DNA of 54,702 nucleotides from an uncultured Bacteroidales bacterium (GCA_947168515.1 CAMVMF010000015.1:1-54702), one strand, 5' to 3'; positions 41,537 through 49,838 are shown, counted from the first letter of the stretch. Translations and numbers: made by a program. Notes: generated by a model not told the origin, from the sequence alone.

Positions 41537-43381
41537 ATGAGAATGCCTCGAATAGCACGCAACGGTCTGTTGTTGTTTCTGCTGCTGTGGGCCGCAACAG
41601 CCCAAGCCCAGCAAACCCAGGAACAGCTGGCATCGCACTATTTTGCCAACGGCGAATTTGCGCAGGCGGCAGAGCTATATGAGGGTATGTATAAACGAGC
41701 CCCCAATAAGTTTTACTATCAGATGCTTTTCCGTTCCTATTTGCAACTGGAAGAGTGGAAGGAGGCCGAGCGGCTGGCCGAACGGCGGCTGCGGCAAAAC
41801 CCCAAGGAACTAGAATTGTATGTGGACCTGGGACGTGTGCAGGAACGCAAAGGCGAGACCAAGAGGGCTATCAAGAGCTTTGAGGCCGCTGTGGACAAGA
41901 TAGGGTTCGACAGCAAGCAAATTGGCGACTTGTGTCAGGCCTTTGAGTCCGCCAATCATCCCGAATATGCTATCAAAACCTACCTAGCCGCACGCAAGAA
42001 GATGAAAAATGAGTATATCTATGTGGGCGAACTGGCGGCGCTCTACGAGCGTTCGGGGGATTATCAGGCCATGATGCAGGAATATTTCGACCTGTTGGAC
42101 AAGCAGCCTAGGATGATTGGCCAGATACAGATATCGCTGCAGCGCGTGCTGAGCGAGACCGCAAATCCCAAGGTGGCAGAAGGACTGCGGGAAGCCCTGG
42201 TGCAGCGGGTGCAGCAGCATCCTGAGAATAAGGCCTATCTGGACATGATGATATGGTTTTCGTTGCAACAGAAAGATTTCCAGTTTGCCATGGTGCAGGC
42301 CAAGGCCGTGGACGGTCGTTTTCCCGAGCAGGGAGGCGAGCCTTTGATGCGTGTGGGGGAGATAGCCCAAAGCAACCAAGCCTATGATGTGGCAGAGGAA
42401 TGTTACGAAGCCGTGGCTAAAAAGGGCAAGGAAGGACCTTTCTATTTCGACAGCAGGGTAGGGGAACTGAATGTGCGTTTTGCCCGCATCAACCGCAATT
42501 TCCCTATCGAGAATAAAAAACTATGGGCCTTGTTGCACGACTATGAGGCTGCCTTTGCCGAACTGGGCAAGAATGAGCATACGGTGCCATTGATGCGCAA
42601 TTATGCCGACCTGATGGCCTACTACGCCGACAGCCTTCAGCGGGCTGCGGACATGCTGTATGACATATTGGACCTTCCGCGACTGTCGCCACAGCAGCGC
42701 GACGAGGCCAAGCTGGCCTTGGGCGACCTGCTGCTTTTTGCTGGCGAAGTGTGGGATGCTTCGCTGCTGTATATGCAGGTGGAGAAGTCCAATAAGAACG
42801 AGGTCATTGGTTCGATGGCTAAATTTAAGAACGCCAAGCTTTCCTATTACAACCACGATTTCTTGTGGGCTAAGACCCAGTTGGATGTGTTGCGCGCCTC
42901 TACCAGCAAACTGATAGCCAACGATGCCATGGAGCTGTCCTTGCTGATAAGCGACAATATGGAGGAAGGCAGTACTTTCGATATGCTGGCACGCTATGCC
43001 GAAGCCGACTTGCTCCTTTACCGCAACCAGCTGGATTCGGCATGGGCGGTCTTCGATGCCATTGCCACCGGCGCCCTCTCCCACCCACTGTTTGACGAAG
43101 TACTGCTGCAGAAAGCCAAGATAAGGATGCGACAAGAACGCTACGAAGAGGCTGACTCTTTGTTGGAGCAGTTGGTGACGTTATATGCATACGATATTTT
43201 GGCTGACGATGCTTTGCTCCTTCGGGCACAGCTCAACGAAGAGAAGCTGAACAATCCTGCCAAGGCCCGGGAGTGCTACGAGAAAATCATTCTGGACTAT
43301 CCTACCAGCCTCTATGTCGACGAAGCCCGGAGGAAATATAACGAATTGAAATCTTTGGACCCAATACCCCATAACGGTTAG
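41537..43381 (+). CDS. Exported tetratricopeptide-repeat protein
   Basis: 614 residues from the ATG at 41537 (a second Met two codons later is equally good). Signal peptide MRMPRIARNGLLLFLLLWAATAQA, cleavage near residue 24. The rest is helical TPR-like repeats: HYFANGEFAQAAELYEGMYKRAP, LELYVDLGRVQERKGETKRAIKSFEAAV, LAALYERSGDYQAMMQEYFDLLDKQP and, at the end, AKARECYEKIILDYPTSLYVDEAR, typical of envelope assembly scaffolds. Partners unknown. It begins immediately after the tRNA terminator and has no separate promoter that I can see. The next gene, rsmA, starts 45 bases downstream. Confidence 0.82.
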   Translation: MRMPRIARNGLLLFLLLWAATAQAQQTQEQLASHYFANGEFAQAAELYEGMYKRAPNKFYYQMLFRSYLQLEEWKEAERLAERRLRQNPKELELYVDLGRVQERKGETKRAIKSFEAAVDKIGFDSKQIGDLCQAFESANHPEYAIKTYLAARKKMKNEYIYVGELAALYERSGDYQAMMQEYFDLLDKQPRMIGQIQISLQRVLSETANPKVAEGLREALVQRVQQHPENKAYLDMMIWFSLQQKDFQFAMVQAKAVDGRFPEQGGEPLMRVGEIAQSNQAYDVAEECYEAVAKKGKEGPFYFDSRVGELNVRFARINRNFPIENKKLWALLHDYEAAFAELGKNEHTVPLMRNYADLMAYYADSLQRAADMLYDILDLPRLSPQQRDEAKLALGDLLLFAGEVWDASLLYMQVEKSNKNEVIGSMAKFKNAKLSYYNHDFLWAKTQLDVLRASTSKLIANDAMELSLLISDNMEEGSTFDMLARYAEADLLLYRNQLDSAWAVFDAIATGALSHPLFDEVLLQKAKIRMRQERYEEADSLLEQLVTLYAYDILADDALLLRAQLNEEKLNNPAKARECYEKIILDYPTSLYVDEARRKYNELKSLDPIPHNG

Positions 43382-43426
43382 GTCCCTATTCGATAACAGC
43401 TAACCCTTTTCACCAACTCGATACCC

Positions 43427-44200
43427 ATGGAAGTACGTGCAAAGAAATTTTTAGGACAGCATTTCCTCAAGGACGAACATATCGCCCAACAGATTGCCGA
43501 AAGGCTTACTGGAGCTACCCCTCACGTGCTGGAGATTGGCCCCGGCATGGGAGTGCTCACCAAATATCTTCACGCCAACCCCATCCTTGACTTCCATGCT
43601 ATCGAGATTGACACCGAGTCGGTTGTCTACCTCCACGACCATTATCCTACGTTGCATGTCATCGAGGGTGACTTTCTCAAGCTCAACCTCCAGAAACTCT
43701 TCTCCGAGCCTTTTGCCGTGATAGGTAATTTCCCTTACAATATCTCCTCGCAGATTCTCTTCAAGGTCTACGACAATCGCAACCAGATACCCGAGGTGGT
43801 GGGCATGTTCCAGAAGGAGGTGGCCGAGCGCGTGGCCGCCAAGCCGGGCAGCAAGACCTATGGCATCCTCAGTGTCCTCCTCTCGGCCTTCTACGATATC
43901 GAGTATCTCTTCACCGTCCACGAGCATGTCTTCAACCCGCCCCCCAAGGTCAAGTCCGCCGTCATCCGCCTGCGGCGCAACCAGGTGGCTGCCCTCGACT
44001 GTGACGAGAGCCTCTTTACCAAGGTGGTCAAGATAGGCTTCAACCAGCGGCGCAAAACCCTCCGCAATGCCCTCAAACAGCTCGGTATGGACCTCTCTGC
44101 CGTTCCTGACGAGCTCCTGTCGCAAAGGGCCGAGCAACTCACCGTAGCCGATTTTGTCACAATCACCAATTCAGTCAGCGAAATCCCAACCAATCAGTAA
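43427..44200 (+). CDS. rsmA: 16S rRNA (adenine1518/1519-N6)-dimethyltransferase
   Basis: 257 residues. RsmA (KsgA) dimethylates two adenines near the 3' end of 16S rRNA. Motifs: KKFLGQHFL near 6-14, SAM-binding EIGPGMGVLT at 36-45, acidic AIEID near 58-62 and the catalytic NFPYN at 101-105, then VFNPPPKVKSAVIRL near 166-180. Normal length. Translation flows from the TPR gene (45-base gap) into the membrane protein 12 bases downstream. Confidence 0.96.
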   Translation: MEVRAKKFLGQHFLKDEHIAQQIAERLTGATPHVLEIGPGMGVLTKYLHANPILDFHAIEIDTESVVYLHDHYPTLHVIEGDFLKLNLQKLFSEPFAVIGNFPYNISSQILFKVYDNRNQIPEVVGMFQKEVAERVAAKPGSKTYGILSVLLSAFYDIEYLFTVHEHVFNPPPKVKSAVIRLRRNQVAALDCDESLFTKVVKIGFNQRRKTLRNALKQLGMDLSAVPDELLSQRAEQLTVADFVTITNSVSEIPTNQ

Positions 44201-44212
44201 TCCCCCATCCCC

Positions 44213-44764
44213 ATGTCAGTCATCGAATACATCCTTCTGGCCTTTGCCTTGGCAGTCCCCACCATGGTCACCGTGCGTGGCTGTGCCATCAAGAACCCCA
44301 TCCGCCTCACCCGAGGGCTGGGAGTCTCTTTCCTCCTAGCTTTGGAGCATACGCTGCTCTTGCTTCTTGGCATGCTGGTGGGCAACCTGCTGCGGTTCGA
44401 CATCCCCGATTACGACAACCTCATCTATCTTGGTATGTTCATCATCGTGGCTGGTCGCATGTTCTTCATGGCCTTCAGCAAGAAAGAGAAGCCCTCCTAC
44501 GATATTGCCAGCTGGCCCACCGTGCTGCTTTTGGGTGTGGCTACTGGCGTCAATGCCCTCTTTGTGGGCATGGGTCTCGGCTTCCGTGTGCTGGTCGAGA
44601 ACGAACTCTGGAAAGTGGGCATTCCCCTTCTGGTGGTCATCTTCCTCTTTGCCTATCTAGGCATCATGCTGGGCCGTCGCAAGAAACAGGTGCGTGCCCG
44701 CCGCTGGATGCTCTTAGGCGTGCTCTTCCTGCTCATCTTTGCCGTCAAAGGGGCCTTCTTTTAG
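44213..44764 (+). CDS. Six-helix membrane protein, MntP-like
   Basis: 183 residues with about six membrane helices (near 4-20, 36-56, 67-83, 99-117, 128-148, 163-181). Spacing and the paired repeats (CAIKNPIRLTRGLGVSFLLALEHTLLL and GVATGVNALFVGMGLGFRVL) resemble the MntP manganese exporter family, but the family's membrane Asp residues are mostly replaced, so metal export is doubtful. It follows rsmA by 12 bases and probably shares its message. Downstream is a structured intergenic element. Confidence 0.55.
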   Translation: MSVIEYILLAFALAVPTMVTVRGCAIKNPIRLTRGLGVSFLLALEHTLLLLLGMLVGNLLRFDIPDYDNLIYLGMFIIVAGRMFFMAFSKKEKPSYDIASWPTVLLLGVATGVNALFVGMGLGFRVLVENELWKVGIPLLVVIFLFAYLGIMLGRRKKQVRARRWMLLGVLFLLIFAVKGAFF

Positions 44765-44776
44765 TAATGGTTAAAC

Positions 44777-44896
44777 AATAAAGGCTCTGAGAGCCTTACT
44801 CTCATTAACCCCGCAAGCAGTGTGGGGATGGTGAATGCCAGGCTATTAGCGTTTCGAAGAAACGCGCTCTCAATAGTTATCATTGGTCCACCTTAT
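44777..44896. repeat. Structured intergenic element, copy E2
   Basis: 120 bases containing three hairpins in a row: AAGGCTC/GAGCCTT (44781-44797), CCCCGCA/TGTGGGG (44809-44827) and GCGTTTC/GAAACGC (44849-44865). It shares ordered blocks with E1 at 14709-14840 and its right half with E1b at 14886-14933. It lies between convergent genes, 13 bases after one stop and 15 before the other. Confidence 0.55.
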
Positions 44897-44910
44897 GATT
44901 ACACCTTCAC

Positions 44911-46116
44911 TTAATAGAGGAGTCCGGCAAGCCAAAGGGGCAGTTTATTGCCCACAGGCCACTCAATATCATCGGCTAATATGTAGGAGTCAGGCAGACC
45001 TGCTACTTGGTTGAAAGTCTTAGTTGCCCCACCCACTTCAAACACATATTTTCCGTCAATCTTGAAATCGCCATTCTTTTTGCCGTACTCTATGCGGTGT
45101 TGATAGCCCAATTGATTAACAACAAAGGTCTCTCTGGCGGTCCCAATATTCGTTTTCTCCAAGCAAAGCGCATACAGCATATTGGGGTTTTCCAAATACA
45201 TCTTATCGGGTTTCTGTACCTTCTTCAACGATTGTAAGTCCGAATAGAGCAAATTAATTACTTTCGACATGGACAGGTACTTCAGATAGGTTATCACCGT
45301 ATTGCGCGAGGCCTGGAGCATCAACGCCATCTTGCTTATATCAAGTTCGTAAGGTACTAGGCCCGCCACTACATTTAGCAGCATCTGTAGCTTCCGCACA
45401 TTCACTGTCTCCACCTTGCACACCATCGGCAGTTCTGTGCCAATAACATAGTCTACCACATTGGCCACACGTTCATAGTATCTTTCTTCGCCTTCTAAAT
45501 AATAAGGGAAATACCCTACCTGAAGGTATTCGTGAAACAGCGGCACGGGATGGCACAATGCGTTGACATCGTGACATACTTCGTCCGGCTTCTGAATGAT
45601 ATTGTCTAAGGAAAACACAGGCAGGTCGATTCCTTTATAAAACTGAAGGAATTCGCGGAATGAAAGCCCTTGCATATTATACCAAATGCAGCGCCGCGAA
45701 AGGTCTGCCTCGGAATTGAGAATCTGCAACAAAGATGAGCCGCTTATGGTAACCTTCAGTTCGGGGTAGGTATCATAAATCAGTTTTATTTCGCGACTCC
45801 AATCCGGATAACGGTGAATCTCGTCTAGGAATAGGTGTTTCCCTCCGTTTGTCACAAATCGTTCCGCCAAGTCTATCAGTGTGTTCTGGACAAAGTACAA
45901 GCTTTCGGTTGTGGCATACAGCACTTCACCGAGATTGTCGGCATAGTGCTGCTTTATGTACTGGAGCATCAATGTGGTCTTGCCCACGCCGCGCGGCCCG
46001 ATGATGGCAGAAAGCCTTTCGTCCCAAGCCACCTCGTGGATGCACTCTCTAACCAAAGCCAACGAAATGCCCGTCATCCGGCGTTTAAATTGAGAAATCA
46101 GCACGTCCATAATCAT
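44911..46116 (-). CDS. AAA_14/DUF4143-type ATPase
   Basis: 401 residues (ATG at 46116; Met 3 at 46110 is an alternative). Walker A GPRGVGKTT at 40-48, Walker B HLFLDEIH at 94-101 and sensor-like TISGSSLLQI follow the AAA_14 pattern. After that come the DUF4143 winged-helix and nuclease-like parts, with YGKKNGDFKIDGKYVFEVGG near 345-365, a PD-(D/E)XK-like arrangement. These ATPases are abundant in Bacteroidetes, often in many copies, and their function is not known. Two palindromes lie upstream at 46153-46205, a likely control region. Confidence 0.88.
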   Translation of the reverse strand: MIMDVLISQFKRRMTGISLALVRECIHEVAWDERLSAIIGPRGVGKTTLMLQYIKQHYADNLGEVLYATTESLYFVQNTLIDLAERFVTNGGKHLFLDEIHRYPDWSREIKLIYDTYPELKVTISGSSLLQILNSEADLSRRCIWYNMQGLSFREFLQFYKGIDLPVFSLDNIIQKPDEVCHDVNALCHPVPLFHEYLQVGYFPYYLEGEERYYERVANVVDYVIGTELPMVCKVETVNVRKLQMLLNVVAGLVPYELDISKMALMLQASRNTVITYLKYLSMSKVINLLYSDLQSLKKVQKPDKMYLENPNMLYALCLEKTNIGTARETFVVNQLGYQHRIEYGKKNGDFKIDGKYVFEVGGATKTFNQVAGLPDSYILADDIEWPVGNKLPLWLAGLLY

Positions 46117-46152
46117 TTAGTTTACAGCAATAACGTCAAAAAGTAATTATTA

Positions 46153-46205
46153 TTGCTCTCTTGGGAGAGCAAATTTTGCTATTATTTGCTCTCTCGGGAG
46201 AGCAA
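46153..46205. promoter_or_regulatory. Pair of 20-bp palindromes upstream of the AAA_14 ATPase
   Basis: TTGCTCTC/GAGAGCAA arms around TTGG (46153-46172) and around TCGG (46186-46205). Arms are identical in both copies and the centres are 33 bases apart, about three helix turns, which puts them on the same face of the DNA. A near-consensus -7 box (TACTTTTTG on the minus strand, about 46138-46146) lies between them and the ATG, so they sit where an operator or activator site would be. Confidence 0.6.
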
Positions 46206-46592
46206 TCTGTGTAAGCTGCTGGAAATATAATGGTTGTAGTGTGTCAACGACACGAAGATTCATTTCCCCCCCCCTCCCGACTGCCTTATCGGCAGCCACT
46301 TTCAGCCTACGAGTGCCTTTGTAACTCCACTTTTCTCAAGGACAAGTAGGGTTGCTATTGGCGTTTTGCTTTCTGATTCAATTATTCTTCGTTCCTTTGC
46401 AAATCGGAGTTTTTGTACGAGCATAGCACCGCAGCATAAATAGAGTGAAAGTATCATTGATTTACCTAAGGCGGTGCCTTAGGCTATTGTTTTTTGGTCC
46501 TTCAAGCCACCTCTGAGACCTAAATGGGTGAGTTTTTGCCTTGTCAGGAAAGTTATAATGTTCCTAACCAGAGCGAAAATACTTGTCTCACA
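46206..46592. other. Gap between ATPase and GH3 genes, no gene seen
   Basis: Contains a C-tract at about 46266-46275 and a hairpin with a T-run (listed separately). No frame resembles a protein. A small plus-strand RNA ending at the hairpin is conceivable but has no clear promoter. Confidence 0.5.
46465..46495 (+). terminator. Hairpin with T-run, orphan terminator-like
   Basis: Perfect CCTAAGGC/GCCTTAGG stem with GGT loop, then TATTG and six T. The T-run is on the plus strand, although the nearest plus-strand gene ends 1.7 kb upstream, so the transcript it would end is not identified. Confidence 0.45.
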
Positions 46593-47735
46593 TTATTTCA
46601 GTGTGGCTTTGAGGGCGCGGATGCGTTGGGCGGAGGTGTGGATGTCTTCGGCGTTGAGGGTGCCCTCTTGGACAAATTCGAGGATGGCTTCGACGGCGCG
46701 TGGGACCATGTCGGGGTCGTAGCTGTTGCCGTTGTTGGAAAGGCAGAGGAGGTCGCATCCGGCTAGAATGGCCATCTTGATGGCTTCTTCGAAACCGTAT
46801 TGCTGGGTGATGGCCCCCATGGCAAGGTCGTCGGTGACTACCACGCCGTTGAAACCAAGCTGGTTGCGGAGTTTCTCGGTTACCACTAGGGGCGAGAGTG
46901 AGGCTGGGAGACTGTCACCAAACTGTCGGTTGATGACGTGGGCCACCATCACCATGTCCACTTCGCCGCTGGCGATGAGTTCGCGGTAGGGTTGTAGTTC
47001 GTTTTCCTGCCAGGTGTTGGTCACGTCGACCAGGCCGGCATGGGTGTCGCCAGAAGCACTGCCGTGCCCTGGAAAATGTTTGAGACATGAGATTATGCCT
47101 TTCTCGCGTTGGAGGGTAATCCAGATGCGGGCATAGTGGGTCACCTCGTCGGGATTGGCACTGAAGCTGCGACCGAGTTTGCCTATCACGGGGCTTTGGG
47201 GGTTGACATTCACATCCACGCAGGGGGCAAAATTGAGGTTGATGCCGGCTTGGCTGAGTTCGGTGGCGACGGTGGTGGCGTTTTGCTCCACGGCGTTGTC
47301 GCCAGCCTGGGCAGAGGCTTGGGCCGTCATAGTGCTGGGGAAACCGTCCTTAGAGCGTAGGCGTGCCACGTTGCCGCCTTCCTGGTCGACACCGATGAGG
47401 AGGTTGTTGTCGGCATATTTCTGCAGGTCGGCGCAGAGCTTTTTGATTTGTTGGGGCGACTGGATGTTGCGGTGGCGGGTGCCTGTGGGCGCGTCGTATT
47501 CGAAAAGGATGATGCTGCCGACGTGGTAGTCACGGATGTCGCGTACGATGGTGCTTTTGTCGTCGACGGTGGTGCCACGAAAGCCTACGAGAAGCATCTC
47601 GCCAATGTCATCAAGCAACTGCGTGGTGGCCGTGGCAGGGGTGGGGATGTCGTTGGGGGAATTGGGTACGTTTTGGCCGCAGGCGGCGAAGCCGCAGAGT
47701 GTTACGAAGAGGGGGATGAGTTTGTTGAAAGCCAT
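46593..47735 (-). CDS. Glycoside hydrolase family 3 lipoprotein, NagZ-like
   Basis: 380 residues. Signal peptide with lipobox-like FAACG (Cys 19), so probably a lipoprotein facing the periplasm. The barrel carries GVDQEGGNVARL near 115-126, and the NagZ-type catalytic loop KHFPGHGSASGDTH, whose Asp-His pair is the acid/base in this subfamily; the nucleophile Asp lies in VVTDDLAMGAI. Such enzymes remove beta-N-acetylglucosamine from muropeptides or other glycans. It is 38 bases downstream of recR. Plausible substrate: peptidoglycan fragments (inferred). Confidence 0.88.
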   Translation of the reverse strand: MAFNKLIPLFVTLCGFAACGQNVPNSPNDIPTPATATTQLLDDIGEMLLVGFRGTTVDDKSTIVRDIRDYHVGSIILFEYDAPTGTRHRNIQSPQQIKKLCADLQKYADNNLLIGVDQEGGNVARLRSKDGFPSTMTAQASAQAGDNAVEQNATTVATELSQAGINLNFAPCVDVNVNPQSPVIGKLGRSFSANPDEVTHYARIWITLQREKGIISCLKHFPGHGSASGDTHAGLVDVTNTWQENELQPYRELIASGEVDMVMVAHVINRQFGDSLPASLSPLVVTEKLRNQLGFNGVVVTDDLAMGAITQQYGFEEAIKMAILAGCDLLCLSNNGNSYDPDMVPRAVEAILEFVQEGTLNAEDIHTSAQRIRALKATLK

Positions 47736-47773
47736 AGGTCGTTTGTGTGTTTTGAATTGTTTGTATGAAAGGT

Positions 47774-48388
47774 TCAGGAACCGAAGGGGACGCGGTGGAG
47801 GATGCTGCGGCCCAGGGTGATTTCGTCGGCATACTCCAGGTTGTCGCCAATGGCGATGCCGCGGGCGATAGTGGTCACTTTTACTCCGAGCGGCTGAAGC
47901 TGCTTGTTGAGGTAGAAATTGGTGGTGTCGCCTTCCATGGTGGTGGGGAGGGCGAGGATGACTTCTTCCACTGGGGCGGGATTGCCTTGCTGTACACGCA
48001 GAAGCAGCGAGTCGATGTTGAGGTCGCGAATGCCTACGCCGTCGATGGGGGAGATGACCCCGCCCAGTACGTGGTAGAGGCCGCGGTACTGCTGGGTGTT
48101 CTCTATGGCCATGACATCCTGTATGTTTTCCACCACGCAGACGATGCTCTGCACACGTTTGGGGCTGGAGCAGATGGGACAGAGGTCGGAGTCGCTGATA
48201 CTATGGCAGATGCGGCAGTAGTGGACATCCGTGGTGAGGCGGTGGATGGCCTCGGCCATGTCCACCACCTCCTGGGGAGGCTGCTTGAGCAGGTGCAGTG
48301 CAAAGCGCAGGGCCGTCCGTTTGCCCACCCCGGGGAGAGAGGAGAGGACTTCCACGGCTTTGCTGAGAGTGGTTGAGGGCAGTTCCAT
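47774..48388 (-). CDS. recR: Recombination mediator protein RecR
   Basis: 204 residues. Helix-hairpin-helix LPGVGKRTALRFALHLL near 18-34, four-Cys zinc motif (Cys 58, 61, 70, 73), then the Toprim domain with VCVVENIQDVMAIE and YHVLGGVISPIDGVG. RecR with RecO loads RecA on gaps in DNA. Normal length. A good -7 box lies 26-33 bases upstream of the ATG. The GH3 gene follows on the same strand. Confidence 0.96.
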   Translation of the reverse strand: MELPSTTLSKAVEVLSSLPGVGKRTALRFALHLLKQPPQEVVDMAEAIHRLTTDVHYCRICHSISDSDLCPICSSPKRVQSIVCVVENIQDVMAIENTQQYRGLYHVLGGVISPIDGVGIRDLNIDSLLLRVQQGNPAPVEEVILALPTTMEGDTTNFYLNKQLQPLGVKVTTIARGIAIGDNLEYADEITLGRSILHRVPFGS

Positions 48389-48413
48389 GTGTTGTTATCC
48401 TTGTTTTGGAGTG

Positions 48414-48421
48414 CAAAAGTA
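48414..48421 (-). promoter_or_regulatory. Bacteroidetes -7 box for recR
   Basis: Minus strand TACTTTTG followed by C, 26 bases before the recR ATG; exact TAnnTTTG. Confidence 0.6.
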
Positions 48422-48464
48422 CACTTTTTTTCTTGTTCGGACGGTTTTTCTTCGTCCGCAAGGC

Positions 48465-48505
48465 AAAAAAAGAATACCACCGGCACCAGAACGTGCAGGT
48501 GGTAT
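48465..48505 (-). terminator. Intrinsic terminator after the 48543-49079 gene
   Basis: Read on the minus strand, ATACCACC ... GGTGGTAT (48474-48505) with an inner GCAC/GTGC pairing, followed by TC and a run of seven T. It separates the secreted-protein gene from recR. Confidence 0.75.
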
Positions 48506-48542
48506 GGGGCATGGCCTCCTCATAAGTGTGGGAGGTGATGTA

Positions 48543-49079
48543 CTATTCAGGCTTTTTGTCTACTATCTTGTTGGAGATGCCTTTGCCTGTTTTGTCTAAC
48601 TGCTGGACGCAGTAGGTGCCGTCGAAGAGGTTGTAGACAACGGTGCGGATGCCCTGGTTGTCGGTTTGGTCGCTTATAATACTTGTGGATCTGACCAATA
48701 AGGTATCGCCTGCCGGGCTCAATTGTAGCAATCCATAGCTGCCGGAGGGGGTGTGGAGATCATAAAACTGGGTGCGAATGCCTTTCTCATCGGTAAAATC
48801 GCTCACCAGAGTGGCTATGCGCTCCGACTTTGGGTAGCGCTCGGCGTGTATTTTTCGGTTTTCGCCATCCTTTGTTATCTTGATGTTGGTCCAACCTTCT
48901 TCTTGTAGTTTGTCTACGAAGGCACGCCATTCCGAACTTGAAACAACGGTGTCTAGGACTTGTTTTTCCTTGGACTGTTCGGTGGCAGGCGATTGGGGTG
49001 AGAATTCATGTGCCAGGCATGGGGTACCGCACAAAAGGGTCATCCATGTGAATAGGATAAATAATGTCTTTGTTTTCAT
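48543..49079 (-). CDS. Secreted protein of unknown function
   Basis: 178 residues. Signal peptide MKTKTLFILFTWMTLLCGTPCLA, cleavage near residue 23. The mature part is polar, with two related beta stretches (DEKGIRTQFYDLHTPSGSYGLLQLSPAGDTLLV and DNQGIRTVVYNLFDGTYCVQQLDKTGKG) that look like an internal repeat of about 45 residues. No known family recognised. It is its own transcription unit, closed by the terminator at 48465-48505. Confidence 0.7.
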   Translation of the reverse strand: MKTKTLFILFTWMTLLCGTPCLAHEFSPQSPATEQSKEKQVLDTVVSSSEWRAFVDKLQEEGWTNIKITKDGENRKIHAERYPKSERIATLVSDFTDEKGIRTQFYDLHTPSGSYGLLQLSPAGDTLLVRSTSIISDQTDNQGIRTVVYNLFDGTYCVQQLDKTGKGISNKIVDKKPE

Positions 49080-49453
49080 AGTGATTAATTTTTATTGATA
49101 TTTTTAGTTTTTAATAGGTGCCTTCTCCATCGCTGTTGCGTTCTCCAATATATATGCTATATTCTTATGGGTTTGCAGCGTTAAACTGCATTGTGCATTC
49201 TTCCATATTCATATTTACCGATGCAAATATAATACTTTTTTTTCATATGGCATTTTTTTCATAAAAAACATTGTAATGTATTAAAAAATATGCATTTAAT
49301 TTTATGCAGATATCTTGTGAAAAGAACGAATCCATTTTGCATTCTGCACATGTGGTTCTGATTGCACGATAATTTTCAATGCGGATCGTAGGGAGACGAG
49401 TGTTGAATTCTACCTTTTACATTATGCATTCTGTATTTATTAGAAAAAAGTTG
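49080..49453. other. AT-rich gap, no gene seen
   Basis: Upstream of the secreted-protein gene and before the pseudogene. AT-rich with three spaced GCATTCT words (about 49194, 49339, 49425). No readable frame. Confidence 0.5.
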
Positions 49454-49461
49454 TAACTTTG
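49454..49461 (+). promoter_or_regulatory. Bacteroidetes -7 box directly before the sulfatase-factor remnant
   Basis: TAACTTTG followed by C, exact TAnnTTTG, with the pseudogene frame opening 3 bases later. No good -33 element is visible. Either a relic promoter joined to the remnant by deletion or coincidence. Confidence 0.35.
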
Positions 49462-49463
49462 CG

Positions 49464-49640
49464 GTCTACACCGCCGCTCCCCAGCGCAACCCCGAAGGTC
49501 CCAAGGAAGGTACCGAGCGGGTGCTGTGTGGCGGTGGTTGGTCAAGCACCTCATCATTTCTTAGGGTAACGTTCCGCAACTCTTTTGACCCCAAGAAAAG
49601 CCGCAACCGCATAGGTCTCCGATTGGCTCTGTCTGATTGA
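49464..49640 (+). pseudogene. C-terminal remnant of a formylglycine-generating-enzyme (sulfatase-modifying factor) domain protein
   Basis: 58 codons and a stop, open from 49464 without a start codon. The peptide contains NPEGPKEGTERVLCGGGW, then RVTFRNSFDPKKSRNRIGLRLA, which matches the end of FGE/SUMF1-domain proteins (usually GTERVLRGGSW ... RNSFDP ... IGFRLA). The normally conserved Arg of LRGG is Cys here. The roughly 200 residues that should precede are absent. So this is a truncated relic, left by deletion. Confidence 0.8.
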
Positions 49641-49838
49641 TACGAATGAGATAATGTGTTAGCACGTTAACGTTGTAGACACAGAGTAATATAAACAGTC
49701 TCTCAGCGTTAAACCCGATTCCTGCATTATTTTATGTTTGTAGCTTCATGTTGAAACTCAAGCTATTCAATAGCGATATGAAACTCGGCATGGTGGTGCC
49801 GGGGTTGAAAAATATGTGGTTAAATGCAAAATTGTTTG

